Source: Myxococcus sp. CA023
GTDB lineage: Bacteria; Myxococcota; Myxococcia; Myxococcales; Myxococcaceae
DNA length: 64,000 bases
Direction: 5' to 3'
Assembly: GCF_010998615.1 (NCBI RefSeq)
Contig: NZ_JAAEAH010000022.1
Span: 40,222-104,221, forward strand
The position numbers and the translations under genes are program-made. The notes under the pieces are model-generated. The model did not search any database and was not told where the DNA came from. It was given only the letters and a program-made list of their open reading frames with translations. This document shows positions 26,386-35,500 of the stretch, piece by piece (the first letter of the stretch is position 1; every line of letters begins with the position of its first letter).

Positions 26386-26812
26386 CGGAGATTCCTCGTC
26401 CGTTTTGACTGCGGGGGGACGCGCCGTCCGCCTGGTATCCACCAGCCGCGGCGAGGCGCGTCCCGGCCCTTGAGCAAATGGTAGGCCAATGAGTCCCGCA
26501 GGATGAGAAACCCGAAATCGTTGACTAGCGTGGAGTACCTGCGCTCCAGACGCGCGTCACGGGCACGTAAACCGAGTTGACGCCAGTCGCCGCAAACCCG
26601 CGTACTCACTTTGGATTTCCTGGAAACGGCTGGGCGTTGCGAAACCACACAGTGATGTCTGGTTATCGGTCACCTGCCCCATGGGGCAAAGACACCCCAG
26701 GCATGATCTGGCGCAAGTGAAAACAAACTACTGCCCTGTAATGGGGTGGGAATGGACACACGCGTCTGACGAGAGGTGCGCGTGAATACACTGTCGGTGT
26801 ATCCAGTCGCAT
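26386..26812. promoter_or_regulatory. Divergent intergenic region, metalloprotease / lipoprotein
   Basis: 427 bases with lower GC than the genes around it and no supportable ORF. It contains the promoters of both divergent units. A hairpin ATACAC-TGTCG-GTGTAT (26786-26802) lies 11 bases before the start codon of the plus-strand lipoprotein, where a ribosome site would be expected but is absent. Another short palindrome, CCCCATGGGG, is at about 26678-26687. Confidence 0.5.
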
Positions 26813-27991
26813 ATGCAAATGCGCCACGTCACCTGTCCTGTCGCCGCGCTGCTGGGCGCGGCCCTGTCGTTCCTTCCTGGCTGTGGGAGCACGATGTCGA
26901 GCAATCCCTCGCCCATTGACGCTCAGAGCCAGACCTCCACTTCGCAGCAGGCCGCCGAGGCCTGGAAGCGTGCCCGCGTGGGCGATCGCGTCACCTATGC
27001 CTTCTCCGCGACCCAGGGCCCCACACCCGGTGCCGCTGACGCCGCGCGCACGCTCGACGGCCAGTTGACGCTGGAGGTCGTGTCCGTCCAGCAGCCCTGG
27101 GTCTATGTGCGGGTGGCCTTCACGGACGCGGCGGGCAATCCGTTGACGCAGACGCGGCTGGCGCAGGACCTGGTGGTTCCCGTGCGCTCGGACATGACGC
27201 GCTCGCTGGACGTGCCGCGTCCAGGGCAGGTGACGGCGGAGCGTCCTTCCTTCTCCGGGCGCAACTGGGAGGCCACTCGCTATGTCAGCGATCAACGGCC
27301 CGTGGATGGTCCGCTGCGCACGCGCGTGTATGCCAATGATTCGGCATTGCTCTACCTGACGCGCGGCCTGCTGGAGGCCAGCACCGAGTCCGCCGGGTTC
27401 CGGACGCCGGGCGGTGTCAGGCTGTCGCTGAGCGAGTTCCAGGAGGGCTCCACCGAGGCCAGCGCCCCCGCGCCCGCGCTGGCGCGGCTCCTGGGACCCG
27501 GCGCGTACTACGACAGGAAGGTGGACATGGCGCCCACGCACGAGGTGCTGCGCGTGTGTTTCACCGCGGAGCGCGGCTACATCCTGCGCGCGGAGGGCCC
27601 CTTGGGCACTGGGAGCGAGCCGTGCGCCGACTTCTCCAAGGCGGAGCCTGAGTCCCTGGAAGAGGTGGTGATGGGCCTTCCTTGGGAGGCGCTGGTTTCG
27701 GGTGAGTGGCCTCCCTCCAAGGACGGCGCCCGTGGCACCTTCACCGTGGGAGACCGGAACGTGCCCTCCATTACGGAGCAGCGCACGGAGGACCTGGAGG
27801 GCACGCAGCACGTCTTCATGGACACCTACGCGGCGGAGCCCTGGGCCCCGGGGCTCGCGGGCCTGCCGTATGAAGCGCGCTTCCAGTCGCTCTCCAGCGG
27901 CTCCGAGCGCGTGGGCCCCGGGGGGCAGCGTGAGTTCGCGGGCGGCAGTCGGATCGTCCAGTGGGGCCCGTGGCTCGGCGGGCAGCCGTGA
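26813..27991 (+). CDS. Lipoprotein of unknown function
   Basis: A 392-aa protein. The signal peptide 'CPVAALLGAALSFLPGCGS' contains a lipobox with Cys at about residue 24. The mature protein is mostly beta-strand-like. It begins with a glutamine/serine linker, then 'WKRARVGDRVTYAFSATQ', and ends with 'GGSRIVQWGPWLGGQP'. The opening resembles other myxococcal lipoproteins built on a 'VGDRVTYAF' start, but I know no function. Start: ATG 26813 or, two codons later, 26819. Neither has a Shine-Dalgarno, so a leaderless or hairpin-influenced start is possible. Confidence 0.8.
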   Translation: MQMRHVTCPVAALLGAALSFLPGCGSTMSSNPSPIDAQSQTSTSQQAAEAWKRARVGDRVTYAFSATQGPTPGAADAARTLDGQLTLEVVSVQQPWVYVRVAFTDAAGNPLTQTRLAQDLVVPVRSDMTRSLDVPRPGQVTAERPSFSGRNWEATRYVSDQRPVDGPLRTRVYANDSALLYLTRGLLEASTESAGFRTPGGVRLSLSEFQEGSTEASAPAPALARLLGPGAYYDRKVDMAPTHEVLRVCFTAERGYILRAEGPLGTGSEPCADFSKAEPESLEEVVMGLPWEALVSGEWPPSKDGARGTFTVGDRNVPSITEQRTEDLEGTQHVFMDTYAAEPWAPGLAGLPYEARFQSLSSGSERVGPGGQREFAGGSRIVQWGPWLGGQP

Positions 27992-28069
27992 CGGTTCGGT
28001 AGCCTCCAGAAAGAGGCCCCGGGGCCATTTGGCCGAGCGGAGCTACACTGGGTGCGGACTGGAGGCGTC

Positions 28070-29191
28070 ATGCACCTTGAGAGATTTCGTCGGCTGCCCG
28101 CGCTCGTGCTTCTCGGACTTTCCTTCGCCGGTGGGATGGGGTGCTCGGAGGACGATGGGGGCGTGGAAACGCCCAACCCCCTGACGAATCCCAAGGACGG
28201 GCCTCCCGCTGGGAATCAGAACCCGGAGGCCACGTGCGCCATCCCCGCCGAGGCTGGCCTCGCGGACGTCTCCCGGCCCACCACGGTTGTCGGCACGGGC
28301 AGTCCGGAGAGCTGTACCAGTGACGCGTTCATCCAGGCCGTGGCGCGGGGCGGGGTCATCACCTTTGACTGCGGTCCCGAGCCCGTCACCATCACCTTGG
28401 AGCGGACGGCGAAGATCTTCAACAACACGGGGCCGGAGATCGTCATCGACGGCAAGGGGCTGGTGACGCTGAGCGGGGCGGGGCGGCACCGCATCCTGTA
28501 CATGAACACCTGCGACCGGGAGCAGGTGTGGACGACGGCGCACTGCCAGGACCAGGACCACCCTCGGCTGACGCTGCAGAATCTGACGTTCGTGGACGCC
28601 AGCTCCAAGGCGGAGGCCGAGTTCGACGGCGGCGGCGCGGTCTGGGTGCGCGGCGGGCGCTTGAAGGTCATCAACTCCCGGTTCTTCAACAACGTCTGCG
28701 CGGATGTGGGACCGGACGTGGGCGGCGCCGCGCTCCGTGCGTTCAGCCAACACCGGAACCAGCCCGTGTACGTGGTGAACACGACCTTCGGGGGCAAGGC
28801 TGGTTACGGCGGTGCCTGCTCCAACGGCGGTGGCATCAGCAGCATTGGCGTGTCGTGGACCATCATCAACAGCCTGTTCTCCCATAACCGGGCCGTCGGC
28901 AATGGCGCCAATCCCGCGCGGCCGGGAACTCCGGGTGGGGGCAGTGGCGGGGCCATCTACAACGATGGGAACACGATGACGCTGTCACTTTGTGGCACCC
29001 GGATTGAGCACAACGAGGTCAATGCTCACGGAAGCGCCATCTTCTTCGTGAGCAATGACCATTCGGGGGACATCCGCATCGACCGCTCTGTGATTCGGAA
29101 CAATGTGGGCGGGTCGTGGTACCCGACGCATCCACAGATTTCGAATCACGATGACACGCCTATCGTCGTGACGAACTCCACGATTGAGTGA
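28070..29191 (+). CDS. Right-handed beta-helix lipoprotein
   Basis: A 373-aa protein from ATG 28070, directly after GGAGGCGTC. The signal 'ALVLLGLSFAGGMGCSE' has Cys at about 25. After an acidic linker the chain shows repeated short strand-turn units typical of parallel beta-helices (pectate-lyase-like / Pel9A-like proteins): 'EIVIDGKGLVTLSGAG', 'LTLQNLTFVDASS', 'LKVINSRFFNN', 'VYVVNTTFGG', 'WTIINSLFSHN', 'IRIDRSVIRNN'. Asn ladders (NSRFFNN, NSLFSHN) stack between turns. Such proteins are surface polysaccharide-binding or lyase proteins. No catalytic set could be identified, so I give the fold only. Confidence 0.87.
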   Translation: MHLERFRRLPALVLLGLSFAGGMGCSEDDGGVETPNPLTNPKDGPPAGNQNPEATCAIPAEAGLADVSRPTTVVGTGSPESCTSDAFIQAVARGGVITFDCGPEPVTITLERTAKIFNNTGPEIVIDGKGLVTLSGAGRHRILYMNTCDREQVWTTAHCQDQDHPRLTLQNLTFVDASSKAEAEFDGGGAVWVRGGRLKVINSRFFNNVCADVGPDVGGAALRAFSQHRNQPVYVVNTTFGGKAGYGGACSNGGGISSIGVSWTIINSLFSHNRAVGNGANPARPGTPGGGSGGAIYNDGNTMTLSLCGTRIEHNEVNAHGSAIFFVSNDHSGDIRIDRSVIRNNVGGSWYPTHPQISNHDDTPIVVTNSTIE

Positions 29192-29317
29192 CGAATCGCC
29201 CGCCTGCCGCGCAGCCACTCCGCATCGCATCTGAAGCGCTCAGGGCGGAGAATGCAGATGGTCCCCCCGTCGTAGGCCACCCAGCCACAACAGCCTTGAC
29301 GCTCACTGCCTGGCGGC

Positions 29318-30097
29318 TCAGCGCCGCTTCTTTCCCGGTGCCTTTCCGTCGATGAATACCGCCAGTCCATCGAGCACTCGCTCGAGACCGAAGGCAAACG
29401 CCCCCCTGGGGTCGTGCGCCCCGTAGGTCTCTCCCGCGGTCTTCCCGACGCGGGACAGGACGGGGTAGGGCGTGAAGTCGATGGTTTCGAGGAAGGGGGC
29501 GACGCGGTACCACCACTCCTCGTCCGTCATGCCGGTCAGGTCCTTGACCATCTTCTCCCGGGCCGCGTTGCGGACCGCGCCGTGGACGTAGTCGAGGACC
29601 AGGGTGATGATCCGGTCCATCTCAAGGTCCGTGAGCCCCAGGCCTTCAATGGCACTCAACGCGATGTCGGCGGAACGGAAGGTGTTCGGGCCCAGTACGG
29701 TGCGGTGTGTCGCGAGCGGAATCACCCACGGGTGGGTCAGATAGAAGTCGCGATAGTCCGTCGCCACCCGCGTCAGGTTGGCGCGCCAGTCGGCGGGCTT
29801 GAAGACGGGCCGGTCCTTCAGGATTTCGCCGGACACGACATCCATCATCAAGTCCAACAGCTCGGCCTTGCCGGGGATGTGCGTGTAGAACGACATGGGG
29901 GAAATGCCCACCGCCTCCGCGACGCGGCGCGTGCTGACCGCTTCGAGCCCCTCGGCATCCGCGAGGGTGACGGCGGCTGACACCAGCTCCGCGACGCTGG
30001 CCTTCGCCTTCGGGCCGCGCTTCGGTGCCTCGGTCCGTCCCCATAGCAACTGCAGTGATTTCAACGGGTCGCCTCGACCGGAAATCTCGTCGCTCAT
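29318..30097 (-). CDS. TetR family transcriptional regulator
   Basis: A 259-aa protein with an N-terminal TetR helix-turn-helix (about residues 33-80): 'AAVTLADAEGLEAVSTRRVA' then 'VGISPMSFYTHIPGKAELL'. The C-terminal ligand domain contains a conserved-looking 'LVLDYVHGAVRNAAREK' helix, like the C-terminal domain of TetR/AcrR members that sense large aromatic ligands. It diverges from the UvrA-like gene across 166 bases holding inverted repeats, so it probably represses that gene and itself. A role as sensor of the neighbouring PKS/NRPS product is inferred from position only. Its stop region contains GCGGC-TCAGC-GCCGC, a weak hairpin. Confidence 0.93.
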   Translation of the reverse strand: MSDEISGRGDPLKSLQLLWGRTEAPKRGPKAKASVAELVSAAVTLADAEGLEAVSTRRVAEAVGISPMSFYTHIPGKAELLDLMMDVVSGEILKDRPVFKPADWRANLTRVATDYRDFYLTHPWVIPLATHRTVLGPNTFRSADIALSAIEGLGLTDLEMDRIITLVLDYVHGAVRNAAREKMVKDLTGMTDEEWWYRVAPFLETIDFTPYPVLSRVGKTAGETYGAHDPRGAFAFGLERVLDGLAVFIDGKAPGKKRR

Positions 30098-30263
30098 CCG
30101 TACCTCGGGATAACTATTTACAGCGTACGGGGTTGTTGTGCTAAACCTCGTGCGCTGTACGAAGTTACGGCGTGGCTGAAAAGATGTCGAGCGATTTGCG
30201 GGAAGCCTGTTTGTGGACGTGCCGCGTCCGCGGGCAGGGCATCACTCTAAGGAGAAGCCAAGC
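30098..30263. promoter_or_regulatory. TetR / UvrA-like divergent promoter with candidate operators
   Basis: Two inverted-repeat pairs are visible: CCGTAC (30098-30103) with GTACGG (30125-30130), and TACAGCG (30119-30125) with CGCTGTA (30153-30159). They overlap the AT-richer stretch where both promoters must lie (ATAACTATTTACAG). These are reasonable binding sites for the adjacent TetR protein. The UvrA-like gene has an AAGGAG ribosome site at about 30249-30254. Confidence 0.55.
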
Positions 30264-32513
30264 ATGTACGGCTCCATCAAGATTCGCGGGGCGCGCGAGA
30301 ACAATCTGAAGAATGTCTCGCTCGACATCCCCAAGCGGAAGATCACGGTCTTCACGGGCGTCTCGGGTTCGGGCAAGTCGTCCCTGGTTTTCGGCACCAT
30401 CGCGGCCGAGAGCCAGCGGCTCATCAACGAGACCTATCCGGCCTTCGTGCAGCAGTTCATGCCGCACTACGGCCAGCCGGACGCGGAGAGCCTGGAGAAC
30501 ATCTCCGCCGCCATCATCGTGGACCAGCAGCGGCTGGGCGGGAACTCACGCTCCACGGTCGCCACCGTCACCGACGCCGCGCAGATGCTCCGCGTGGTGT
30601 TCTCACGCCTCGCCGATCCGCACCTGGGCAGCCCGGGCTTCTATTCCTACAACGACCCTCGGGGGCTTTGTTCGGAGTGCGAGGGAATCGGTCAGGTCGC
30701 GTCCATGGACATGGACGCCGTCATCGACAAGTCCAAGTCCCTCAATGAGGGCGCCATCCTGCCCAAGGACTATGCGGTCGACAGTTGGTACTGGGCCATC
30801 TACGCACGCTCGGGCTTCTTCGACGTCGACAAGAAGCTGTCCAAGTACACGAAGGAGGAGATGGAGAAGCTCCTTCACCTGGACGACGGCCGGAAGATCA
30901 AGCTCGACAAGATGAACCTCACCTACGAGGGCCTTGTCCCCAAGCTGCGCCGGACGCTGGGTGCCAAGGACCCTGAGACGGTCCAGCCGCACGTCCGCGC
31001 CGAATACGAGCGCATCTTCACCCGAGCCACCTGTCCTTCCTGCAAGGGTGGGCGGCTCAACCAGGCAGCGCTCGGCAGCCACATCCAGGGCAAGAACATC
31101 GCGGAGTGCTCCGCGATGCAGGTGTCGGACCTCGCCGCGTTCGTCCGGAAGATTGCCGCTCCGTCCGTGGGGCCCATGCTGGAGGCCCTGGCCCACCGGC
31201 TCGACAACCTGGTGACCATTGGCCTGGGGTACCTCAGCCTTGACCGCGAGAGTTCGACGCTGTCGGGTGGAGAGAGCCAGCGGGTGAAGATGGTGCGGCA
31301 CCTGGGCTCCAGCCTCACCGATGTGACGTACATCTTCGATGAGCCCAGCGTGGGGCTCCACCCGCACGACGTAGGTCGGCTCGCGGGCCTGATGCAGCAA
31401 CTGCGCGACAAGGGCAACACCGTGCTCATCGTGGAGCACAAGCCGGACATGATTGCCATTGCGGACCATGTGGTCGACATGGGGCCCAAGGCCGGCAACA
31501 AGGGTGGACAGGTCGTCTTCGAGGGCACCTACGAGGGGCTGCTGACCTCGGGCACGCTCACGGGCAACCACATGAAGAAGCACCAGCCGCTGAAGACCAC
31601 GCCTCGAAAGCCCACGGGGCAGCTTCAAATCAAGGGCGCCCGGCTCAACAACCTCCAGGACCTGTCCGTTTCGATTCCGCGGGGTGTGCTCACGGTGGTG
31701 ACGGGCGTGGCGGGCTCGGGGAAGTCGTCGCTGATTCAGGGCTGCCTGCCCAAGGCGTACCCGGAGACCATCATCATCGACCAGAACCTGGCTCGGGGCT
31801 CGCGCCGCTCCAACACCGCCACGTACACCGGCATCCTCGACAACGTCCGCAAGGCCTTCGCCAAGGCGAACAAGGTGGATGCCGCGCTGTTCTCCGCCAA
31901 CTCGAAGGGGGCCTGCCCGGACTGTAGTGGCCTGGGCGTCATCTACACGGACCTGGCGCACCTGGACCCGATGGTGACCGTCTGCGAGACGTGCGAGGGC
32001 AAGCGGTTCACCGAGGAGGTGCTGGCGCACCGGCTGCGCGGCAAGTCCATCAGCGACGTCTACGAGATGGCCGTCAGTGACGCGGTGGCCTTCTTCACCG
32101 AACCGGCGATTGCCAAGATCCTCCAGGGACTGGATGACGTCGGGCTCGGCTACCTCACGCTGGGGCAGCCGCTGTCAACGCTGTCGGGCGGTGAGCGCCA
32201 GCGGTTGAAGCTCGCCGCCGAGTTGGGCCGTTCCGGGAACATCTACGTGCTCGATGAGCCCACCACGGGTCTGCACATGAACGACGTGGACACGTTGATT
32301 GGCCTGTTCGACCGGTTGGTGGATGCCGGGTCGACGGTCATCGTCATCGAGCACAACCTCGACGTGGTGTCTCGCGCGGACTGGGTCATCGACCTGGGGC
32401 CGGGGGCCGGGCATGAGGGCGGCCAGGTCGTCTTCGAGGGGCTTCCGGCTCAGCTCGCGGCGCACACGCGTTCACTGACCGGGCAGCACATGGCCCGCCG
32501 AGGCAAGGCGTAG
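30264..32513 (+). CDS. UvrA-like ABC ATPase of the DrrC/self-resistance type
   Basis: A 749-aa tandem ABC ATPase. The first Walker A 'GVSGSGKSS' is at residues 32-39, and the second 'GVAGSGKSS' in the middle. Signature motifs 'LSGGESQRV' and '[12 protein letters not shown]' are each followed by Walker B '[12 protein letters not shown]' and '[12 protein letters not shown]'. The UvrA hallmark '[15 protein letters not shown]' opens the protein. CxxC pairs are present ('CSECEGIG', 'CPSCKGG', 'CPDCSGLG', 'CETCEGK'). At 749 aa it is about 200 shorter than UvrA. After the first Walker A it runs directly into '[17 protein letters not shown]', so the UvrB-binding domain is missing. Such shortened UvrA homologues (for example DrrC) give resistance to DNA-binding antibiotics. 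ATG 30264 follows AAGGAG. Divergent TetR gene; NRPS operon in opposite orientation downstream. Confidence 0.93.
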   Translation: MYGSIKIRGARENNLKNVSLDIPKRKITVFTGVSGSGKSSLVFGTIAAESQRLINETYPAFVQQFMPHYGQPDAESLENISAAIIVDQQRLGGNSRSTVATVTDAAQMLRVVFSRLADPHLGSPGFYSYNDPRGLCSECEGIGQVASMDMDAVIDKSKSLNEGAILPKDYAVDSWYWAIYARSGFFDVDKKLSKYTKEEMEKLLHLDDGRKIKLDKMNLTYEGLVPKLRRTLGAKDPETVQPHVRAEYERIFTRATCPSCKGGRLNQAALGSHIQGKNIAECSAMQVSDLAAFVRKIAAPSVGPMLEALAHRLDNLVTIGLGYLSLDRESSTLSGGESQRVKMVRHLGSSLTDVTYIFDEPSVGLHPHDVGRLAGLMQQLRDKGNTVLIVEHKPDMIAIADHVVDMGPKAGNKGGQVVFEGTYEGLLTSGTLTGNHMKKHQPLKTTPRKPTGQLQIKGARLNNLQDLSVSIPRGVLTVVTGVAGSGKSSLIQGCLPKAYPETIIIDQNLARGSRRSNTATYTGILDNVRKAFAKANKVDAALFSANSKGACPDCSGLGVIYTDLAHLDPMVTVCETCEGKRFTEEVLAHRLRGKSISDVYEMAVSDAVAFFTEPAIAKILQGLDDVGLGYLTLGQPLSTLSGGERQRLKLAAELGRSGNIYVLDEPTTGLHMNDVDTLIGLFDRLVDAGSTVIVIEHNLDVVSRADWVIDLGPGAGHEGGQVVFEGLPAQLAAHTRSLTGQHMARRGKA

Positions 32514-32524
32514 CGGCGGGCCCG

Positions 32525-32558
32525 CCGGAGCGGCGCGAGACGCCTCGCACCGCTCCGG
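32525..32558. terminator. Strong bidirectional hairpin between UvrA-like and NRPS genes
   Basis: CCGGAGCGG (32525-32533) pairs with CCGCTCCGG (32550-32558). Inside, GCGAG pairs with CTCGC around an ACGC loop, giving a 14-bp stem with one mismatch. It lies between the stops of two convergent genes. No T-run, so Rho or the stem alone must terminate. Confidence 0.7.
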
Positions 32559-32590
32559 TCGACGCGTGCGGCTCCGGCGGCAATGAACGT

Positions 32591-35500
32591 CTACCGGCGG
32601 CGGCGCTGCTGCATCGCCCGGCGAGCCGCGGCCCGGGCCTCACCGCGCGCCGCGACTTCCTTGAGCGCTTCTTCCTCGCCGCTGTCACCCGACAGGAACC
32701 CGGAGAGGGTGCGGATGGTGGGGTAGCGGAACAGGTCCACCAGCGTGAGGGGCTTCTCCACCTGGGCCTTGAGCTTCTCCAGCACCTGCACCATCAGCAG
32801 TGAGTGGCCGCCCAGGTCGACGAACTTGTCCTCCACGCCGACCTTGTCGAGCTTGAGCACGTCCTGCCAGATGCTGGCAATCAGCGCCTCCGTCTCGCCT
32901 TCCGGCCGGACCAGCTCCCCGCGCGCCTGCGCCTGCTCCGGAGGTGGCAGGGCCTTGCGGTCCACCTTCTTGTTCGGCGTCTGGGGGAAGGTGCTCAGCG
33001 TCACGAAGGCCTGCGGCACCATGTACTCGGGCAGCCTCGTGCGCAGGAACTCGCGCAGCGCGTCTGCCGCGGGCGGCTCGCCCGGCTTCGCGATGAGGTA
33101 GGCCACCAGCCGCTTGTCGCCCGGAATGTCCTCGCGGACGATGACCACCGTCTCCCGCACGGCGGGGTGTTCGCCCAGCCGGGATTCGATTTCGCCCAGC
33201 TCGATACGGAAGCCGCGCACCTTCACCTGGTGGTCCAGCCGGCCGATGTACTCCACCAGACCGTCGTGCCTCCACCGCGCGGCATCGCCGGTGCGGTACA
33301 TCCGCGCGCCCGGCTGGGAGGAGAACGGGTCCGGCACGAAGCGCTCGCGGTCCAGCTCCGGACGGTGGTGGTAGCCCCGCACCACGCCCTCGCCGCCGAT
33401 GTACAGCTCCCCCGCCGCGCCAATGGGCAGCGGACGCTGCTGCGCATCCAGGATGTAGAGCTGCGTGTTCGCGATGGGCGTACCGATAGGGACGCCTTCG
33501 CCCACGTTCTTCACCGGCTGGGTCGAGGACCAGATGGTCGTCTCGGTGGGGCCGTACATGTTGATGACGTCGCCGGACACCGTCTCGGAGAGCTGACGCG
33601 CCAGCGGGACGGGGAAGGCCTCGCCGCCCACCATCATCTTCGTCAGCCGCTTGAGGCCCTCGCGCGAGCGCTCTTCGGCCAGCAGCATGCTCGCCTGGGA
33701 CGGCGTGCACTGGAGGTGCGTCACCGCGTGACGCTCCATCAGCGCGGGGATGGAGCCGTCGAGTTCGGGCTCGGCGCCCGGCTGGCCCACGCCCGAGTTG
33801 GCGCGCTGGCGCACCTCGGCCAGCAGTGGCAGGTGCTTCATCACCAGCTCCGTGGGCACACCGAAGTCCACGAGGCAGGCAATCTCGTCCACGTCCAGGC
33901 CCTTGAGCCGGTCCACGAGCGCGACGCATGCATCCACGCTGCCGAACAGGCCGGAGGACTGGAAGTAGCGCTCGAAGGAGAAGTCGAGCAGCGCGTCCAT
34001 CTCCTCGGCGGACAGGTGGTCGGTGCCGAAGTTGCCGTTGGCCAGCGTCGTCTGCGCCTTGAAGGCCGGGAAGCTCCAGGCCGCCTCCTTGATGAGGCCC
34101 ACCGACGACTTGAGGTACGACTTCATCGGCTCGCGGACGACCTCCTTCACGGAAGCCTCGGAGTCACCGACGAAGGTGTGCAGCATCAGCGACACGGTGC
34201 CCTTGCCGGGGTGGCCGACCTTGGCCCACGTCTCCCGGTAGAGGGCAATCTTCTGCGCCACCTCTTCCACCGACTGGCCCAGCAGGTGGGTGAGGACGTG
34301 GCAGCCCGCGCGCGCCGCTTCCTCGAAGGTCTCGGGGTTGCCCGCGGTGGTGACCCAGATGGGCAGCTCTTTCTGCACCGGGCGGGGCAGGGTGCGCAGC
34401 TTCACGGTGTGGCCCGTGCCGCTCTTTGTCTCCAGCGCCTCGCCACGCCACAGCCGGCGCACGTCTTCAATCTGCTGGAACATGATGCGCTTGCGGTCCG
34501 GGAAGGTCTCCGGACGCAGCGCGAAGTCGTTGGGCTGCCAGCCCGCGGCGAACGAAATGCCCACGCGGCCGTGGGAGATGTTGTCCACCACGGACCAGTC
34601 CTCGGCGATGCGCAGCGTGGGGTGCAGCGGCGACACGAGGCTGCCGGCGCGGAGCTGCACGTTGCGCGTCACCGCCGCCAGCGCGGCCGACGTCACTGCC
34701 GGGTTGGGGAAGAGTCCGCCGAACGCGTGGAAGTGTCGCTCCGGCGTCCACACGGCGCAGAAGCCGTTCGTGTCCGCGAAGCGCGCGCTCTCCATGAGCA
34801 GGTCATAGCGGCCCTCAGGACGCTCGCCTTCATCACTGGAGAAGTAGAAGAGGCTGAACTCCATCGCGCGCGAGGCGTGCTTGCCGGCCTGCGCCGCGTC
34901 GTGCCGCTCCGCATGCAGCACCACCGTGAAGCCGCGCGTGAGCGTCCAGAGCAGCTCCAGCACGGAGATGTCGAAGTTGAGGCTCGTCACCCCCAGCCAG
35001 GTGCCGCGCTCCGTGCCCAGGCGCTCGTCCATGCCAACGCCGAAGTTCACGACGTTGCGGTGTTCAATCATCACCCCCTTGGGCTTGCCCGTGCTGCCCG
35101 AGGTGTAGATGACGTAGGCGAGGCTGTCCGGCGTGGCCGGCGGCGTCTGGGCCTCCGGCGCGGCGGCGATGCGCTCCCACTGCTGGTCCACCGCGAGCAC
35201 GGCCTTCGCCGTGGACGGCACGCGCGACAGCAGCCGCTCCTGGGTGAGCACTAGGTGGCAGCCCGCGTCCTCCTCCATGAACGCGATGCGCTCGGCGGGA
35301 TAGGCCGGGTCCAACGGCACGTAGCAGCCGCCCGCCTTGTGCGTGGCCAGCACGCCCACCATCATCTCCAGCGAGCGCTCCATGAAGATGCCCACGCGCA
35401 CGTCGCGACCCACGCCCGCGCCGCGCAGGTGCCGTGCGAGCACCTCGGCGCGCGCGTCCAGCTCGCGGTAGGTCAGCGAGGCGCCCCGGCAGATGAGCGC

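Noticed and set aside
34690..35020. Luciferase-like region as a separate gene inside the NRPS
   Set aside because: It is in the same frame, has no start or stop, and the A domain resumes with its A5 motif on the far side. It is an inserted domain.
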